Assembly: GCF_029167625.1 (NCBI RefSeq)
Contig: NZ_CP119145.1
Location: 4,774,001-4,838,000 of the forward strand
Length of the DNA: 64,000 nucleotides
Direction of reading: 5' to 3'
Source of the DNA: Streptomyces sp. AM 4-1-1
GTDB lineage: Bacteria > Actinomycetota > Actinomycetes > Streptomycetales > Streptomycetaceae
This document shows, piece after piece, positions 60,722-64,000 of this stretch. Both the position numbers and the translations under genes were made by a program. The notes under the pieces were generated by a model. That model had not been told where the DNA came from, made no database searches, and saw nothing but the letters and a program-made list of their open reading frames with translations. Every line of letters starts with the position of its first letter. The stretch's first letter is position 1.

Positions 60722-60760
60722 CGGCCCCTTCGGAGACCCTGGGGATGTCCGAAGGGGCCG
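60722..60760. terminator. Bidirectional terminator
   Basis: 13-bp stem CGGCCCCTTCGGA/TCCGAAGGGGCCG with a 13-nt loop between the convergent small secreted gene and the aldehyde dehydrogenase operon. Confidence 0.85.
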
Positions 60761-60815
60761 AGGGCCGTCCCACGCCGACCGGGCGCCGGGGGCAGGCCGT
60801 GGGGCAGGCCGTGGG

Positions 60816-61745
60816 TCAGTACGACGAGCCGGAGACGCCGAGGGCCCCGGTGGGGTGCCAGACCGTCTTGGTCTCCAGGAAGGCCGTCAGCCGCGCCGTG
60901 CCCGGATCGGTCAACCAGTCGCCGTCGCCGCGCCCCCCGTCCTTGCCGTCCTCGCCGTCCGCCCGCCGCGGACGCAGGACCCGCTTGAGGTTGTCCGCCG
61001 CCGCGATCTCCAGCTCCTTCGCCAGCCCGGCGTCGGCGCCCGTGAGGTCGATCGCGTTCACGTCCTGGTGGGAGGCGAGCGGGGCCGCGATCTCCGCGGC
61101 CTTGCCGGACAGGACGTTCACCACACCGCCCGGCAGGTCCGAGGTGGCCAGCACCTCGCCCAGCGAGAGCGCGGGGAGCGGGGACCTCTCGGAGGCCACG
61201 ACCACCGCCGTGTTGCCCGTCGCGATGACCGGGGCGATCACCGAGACCAGGCCCAGGAACGACGAGTCGCGCGGGGCCAGGACCGCGACGACCCCGGTCG
61301 GCTCGGGGGTGGAGAGGTTGAGGAACGGGCCCGCGACCGGGTTCGCCCCGCCCACCAGCTGGGCGACCTTGTCGGTCCAGCCCGCGTACCAGACCCAGCG
61401 GTCGATCGCCGCGTCGACGACCGCCCCCGCCTTGGACCTCGAAAGGCCCTCGGCGTCCGCGACCTCCCGTACGAACTGGTCCCGGCGGCCCTCCAGCATC
61501 TCCGCGACCCGGTAGAGGACCTGGCCCCGGTTGTACGCGGTCGCGCCCGACCAGCCGCCGAACGCCTTACGGGCCGCGACGACCGCGTCCCGGGCGTCCT
61601 TGCGGGAGGACCGCGGCGCGTTCGCCAGCCATGTGCCCTTGGAGTCCGTCACCTCGTACACCCGGCCGCTCTCGGAGCGGGGGAACTTCCCCCCGACGTA
61701 CAGCTTGTAGGTCTTGAAGACGCTCAGTCGGTCGACCGTGCTCAT
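60816..61745 (-). CDS. Short aldehyde dehydrogenase-like protein lacking the catalytic domain
   Basis: A 309-aa protein similar to the NAD-binding half of aldehyde dehydrogenases: KLYVGGKFPRSESGR, FGGWSGATAYNRGQVLYRVA, EPTGVVAVLAPRDSSFLGLV, VIATGNTAVVVASE and LPGGVVNVLSG. After about residue 255 (NLKRVLRPRR) the catalytic Cys region is absent and replaced by a short Asp/Gly-rich stretch and a C-terminal tail (ETKTVWHPTGALGVSGSSY) like the normal end of an ALDH. It is coupled to the full-length ALDH upstream by a one-base TGATG overlap. It may be a non-catalytic partner subunit; in-frame loss of the middle is also possible. Confidence 0.85.
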   Translation of the reverse strand: MSTVDRLSVFKTYKLYVGGKFPRSESGRVYEVTDSKGTWLANAPRSSRKDARDAVVAARKAFGGWSGATAYNRGQVLYRVAEMLEGRRDQFVREVADAEGLSRSKAGAVVDAAIDRWVWYAGWTDKVAQLVGGANPVAGPFLNLSTPEPTGVVAVLAPRDSSFLGLVSVIAPVIATGNTAVVVASERSPLPALSLGEVLATSDLPGGVVNVLSGKAAEIAAPLASHQDVNAIDLTGADAGLAKELEIAAADNLKRVLRPRRADGEDGKDGGRGDGDWLTDPGTARLTAFLETKTVWHPTGALGVSGSSY

Positions 61746-63202
61746 CAGTGCTCGCCCTTCGGACTCGACGGCGCGAGGTACGCCTCCAGGCCGTGGCGGC
61801 CCCCCTCGCGGCCGTGACCCGACTCCTTGTAGCCGCCGAAGGGCGAGGTCGGGTCGAACTTGTTGAACGTATTGGCCCAGACGACGCCCGCCCGGAGCTT
61901 GTTCGCCACCGCGAGGATGCGGGAGCCCTTCTCCGTCCAGATGCCGGCCGACAGGCCGTACTGGCTGTTGTTGGCCTTGGCGACCGCCTCGTCCGGGGTA
62001 CGGAACGACAGCACCGACAGCACCGGGCCGAAGATCTCGTCGCGGGCGATGGTGTGCGCCTGTGTGACACCGGTGAACAGGGTCGGCGCGAACCAGTAGC
62101 CCGCCGACGGCAGTTCGCACGGAGCCGACCAGCGCTCCGCGCCCTCCGCCTCACCGGTCTCGGCGAGCGCGGTGATCCGGGACAGCTGCTCCGCCGAGTT
62201 GATGGCGCCGATGTCCGTGTTCTTGTCCAGCGGGTCGCCGAGCCGGAGCGTGGTGAGCCGGCGCTTGAGCGCGTCCAGCAGCTCGTCCTGCACGGATTCC
62301 TGTACGAGGAGACGTGAGCCCGCGCAGCAGACCTGGCCCTGGTTGAAGAAGATGCCCGTGACGACGCCCTCGACGGCCTGGTCGATCGGCGCGTCGTCGA
62401 AGACGATGTTGGCGCCCTTGCCGCCGAGTTCGAGCGTGACGCGCTTGTCGGTGCCCGCGACCTGGCGGGCGATGGCCTTGCCGACGGCGGTCGAACCGGT
62501 GAACGCGATCTTGTTCACGTCCGGGTGCTCCACGAGCGCGGCGCCCGCGTCGCCGTACCCCGTCAGGATGTTGACGACGCCCTTCGGCAGCCCCGCCTGG
62601 CGGCAGACGTCCGCGAAGAACAGCGCGGAGAGCGGGGTGGTCTCGGCCGGCTTCAGCACCACGGTGTTGCCGGTGGCGAGGGCCGGGGCGATCTTCCACG
62701 CCAGCATCAGGAGCGGGAAGTTCCACGGGATGATCTGCCCGGCGACACCCAGCGGACGCGGGTTCGCGCCGTAGCCCGCGTGGTCGAGCTTGTCGGCCCA
62801 GCCCGCGTGGTAGAAGAAGTGCGCCGCGACCAGCGGGAGGTCCGCGTCACGGGTCTCCCTGATCGGCTTGCCGTTGTCCAGGGTTTCGAGGACGGCCAGC
62901 TCGCGGGAGCGCTCCTGGATGATCCGGGCGATCCGGAACAGGTACTTGGCGCGCTCGGAACCGGGCAGCGCCGACCACTTCTCGAACGCCCTGCGGGCCG
63001 CCTTCACGGCCCGGTCGACGTCGGCGGCGCCCGCCCGGGCGACCTCGGACAGCACCTCCTCGGTCGAGGGGCTGACCGACTTGAACACCTGGCCGTCGGC
63101 CGCCTCGGTGAACTCGCCGTCGATGAACAGGCCGTACGACGGGGCGATGTCGACGACCGAACGCGACTCCGGAGCGGGCGCGTACTCGAACGCTGATGTC
63201 AT
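61745..63202 (-). CDS. Aldehyde dehydrogenase family protein
   Basis: A 485-aa NAD(P)-dependent ALDH. Key motifs: VIIPWNFPLL-type segment (GQIIPWNFPLLMLAWKIAPA), KPAETTPLSA, FTGSTAVGKAI, catalytic Glu in LELGGKGANIVF, catalytic Cys in FFNQGQVCCAGSRL, and EIFGPVLSVLSF. It starts five bases after deoC and overlaps the short ALDH, so the three are one operon. In deoxyribose breakdown DeoC yields glyceraldehyde-3-phosphate and acetaldehyde; this enzyme could oxidise the acetaldehyde, which is inferred from context. Confidence 0.93.
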   Translation of the reverse strand: MTSAFEYAPAPESRSVVDIAPSYGLFIDGEFTEAADGQVFKSVSPSTEEVLSEVARAGAADVDRAVKAARRAFEKWSALPGSERAKYLFRIARIIQERSRELAVLETLDNGKPIRETRDADLPLVAAHFFYHAGWADKLDHAGYGANPRPLGVAGQIIPWNFPLLMLAWKIAPALATGNTVVLKPAETTPLSALFFADVCRQAGLPKGVVNILTGYGDAGAALVEHPDVNKIAFTGSTAVGKAIARQVAGTDKRVTLELGGKGANIVFDDAPIDQAVEGVVTGIFFNQGQVCCAGSRLLVQESVQDELLDALKRRLTTLRLGDPLDKNTDIGAINSAEQLSRITALAETGEAEGAERWSAPCELPSAGYWFAPTLFTGVTQAHTIARDEIFGPVLSVLSFRTPDEAVAKANNSQYGLSAGIWTEKGSRILAVANKLRAGVVWANTFNKFDPTSPFGGYKESGHGREGGRHGLEAYLAPSSPKGEH

Positions 63203-63207
63203 GGGGA

Positions 63208-64000
63208 TCAGTCCACCGTCACGTAATCGGGGCCGGAGTACCGGCCGGTGCTGAGCTTCTGACGCTGCATCAGCAGGTCGTTCAACAGACTCGACGCGCC
63301 GAAGCGGAACCAGTGGTTGTCCAGCCAGTCCTCGCCCGCCGTCTCGTTGACCAGCACGAGGAACTTGATCGCGTCCTTCGCGGTCCGGATGCCGCCCGCG
63401 GGCTTCACCCCGACCCGCACCCCCGTACGGTCCCGGAAGTCGCGCACGGCCTCCAGCATCAACAGGGTGTTCGCGGGAGTGGCGTTGACCCCGACCTTGC
63501 CGGTCGACGTCTTGATGAAGTCCGCGCCCGCCAGCATCCCGAGCCAGGAGGCACGCCGGATGTTGTCGTACGTGGACAGCTCGCCGGTCTCGAAGATGAC
63601 CTTCAGCCGGGCCGTGCCGCACTCGGCCCGGACGGCGACGATCTCCTCGTACACCTTGAGGTAGCGGCCCGAGAGGAAGGCGCCGCGGTCGATCACCATG
63701 TCGATCTCGTCGGCCCCGGCCGCCACCGCGTCGCGGACGTCCGCGAGCTTGACGTCGAGCGCCGCGCGCCCGGCCGGGAAGGCGGTCGCGACGGACGCGA
63801 CCTTCACGCCGGACCCGGCCAGCGCGGCGACGGCCGTCGCCGCCATGTCGGGATAGACGCAGACCGCGGCGGTGCGCGGCGTCGTGCGGTCGGTCGGATC
63901 GGGATGGACGGCCTTGGCCGCGAGCGCCCGGACCTTGCCCGGGGTGTCCGCGCCTTCCAGCGTCGTCAGGTCGATCATCGAGATGGCCAGGTCGATCGCG
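63208..64000 (-). CDS. deoC: Deoxyribose-phosphate aldolase, 5' end outside window
   Basis: The frame is open to the window edge, with AIDLAIS directly before MIDLTTLEGADTPGK; the true start lies beyond 64000, since the family is about 310-320 aa. Class I aldolase cleaving 2-deoxyribose-5-phosphate. Schiff-base Lys is in DFIKTSTGK, the second Lys in GVKPAGGIRT, and AVCVYPDMA and DEIDMVIDRG complete the TIM-barrel signature. It finishes the route DeoA - phosphopentomutase - DeoC for deoxyribose carbon. First visible gene of deoC-aldh-aldh'. Confidence 0.94.
   Translation of the reverse strand, partial: AIDLAISMIDLTTLEGADTPGKVRALAAKAVHPDPTDRTTPRTAAVCVYPDMAATAVAALAGSGVKVASVATAFPAGRAALDVKLADVRDAVAAGADEIDMVIDRGAFLSGRYLKVYEEIVAVRAECGTARLKVIFETGELSTYDNIRRASWLGMLAGADFIKTSTGKVGVNATPANTLLMLEAVRDFRDRTGVRVGVKPAGGIRTAKDAIKFLVLVNETAGEDWLDNHWFRFGASSLLNDLLMQRQKLSTGRYSGPDYVTVD

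Overview
The window is about 72% G+C, with GTG/TTG starts, dense divergent and ATGA-coupled genes, and a gene order typical of a Streptomyces chromosome core: trpS, sdhCDAB, a nucleoside ABC transporter with cdd/deoA/add/deoC, and afsQ1-afsQ2-sigQ. From memory the order follows the S. coelicolor SCO4839-SCO4914 stretch; I could not align it. It is chromosomal, and most genes are ordinary core genes.

Layout. 1-3 kb: 3' end of a DUF4232-type lipoprotein gene, trpS, a 2H phosphoesterase. 3-7 kb: dprE2 and dprE1 (minus) divergent from a UbiA-type prenyltransferase, together a decaprenyl-phospho-arabinose type pathway, separated by a 39-bp tandem array. 7-13.5 kb: YihY membrane protein, D,D-carboxypeptidase, small membrane proteins, metallophosphoesterase, solute-binding protein. 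13.7-17.1 kb: succinate dehydrogenase operon, preceded by an OHCU-decarboxylase-like frame without a normal start. 18-24 kb: GH20 hexosaminidase, DUF4328 protein, a hypothetical, secreted PI-PLC. 24.5-30.35 kb: an accessory segment with a TnpC-like DNA-binding protein, a frameshifted XRE regulator, a HATPase, a TauD-type oxygenase, a GT2 glycosyltransferase and a nucleotide-sugar dehydrogenase cut off just after its catalytic Cys. 30.4-39 kb: ECF sigma factor with a low-complexity membrane partner, L,D-transpeptidase, LysE exporter, FAD monooxygenase/TetR pair with operators, M20 amidohydrolase. 39.5-46.6 kb: BMP lipoprotein, ABC ATPase, two permeases, cdd, deoA. 46.7-53.4 kb: second L,D-transpeptidase, MFS/LysR pair, alpha/beta hydrolase, add, a small secreted protein. 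53.5-64 kb: PspC and VanZ proteins, lipoprotein-afsQ2-afsQ1 divergent from sigQ, a nucleoside kinase-like protein, a small secreted protein, and deoC with two aldehyde dehydrogenases.

How genes work together. Nucleosides captured by the BMP/ABC system can be processed by Cdd, Add, DeoA and DeoC, with the aldehyde dehydrogenase taking acetaldehyde. Four promoters of this set (bmp, ABC operon, deoA, add) carry the same palindrome CTACGCGCGTAG, which suggests one local regulon. AfsQ1/AfsQ2 and SigQ form the known signalling module, and an AfsQ1-type box (GTGAC-N6-GTGAC) lies in front of sigQ.

The most unusual property is the number of intergenic tandem-repeat arrays, each with its own unit (9, 16, 26, 30, 39, 42, 47, 77 and 210 bp). 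Three of them begin as copies of the 3' end of the adjacent gene (dprE2, tetR, M20 amidohydrolase), and in one the expansion has lengthened the protein. No tRNA, rRNA, CRISPR array or intact insertion sequence was recognised.
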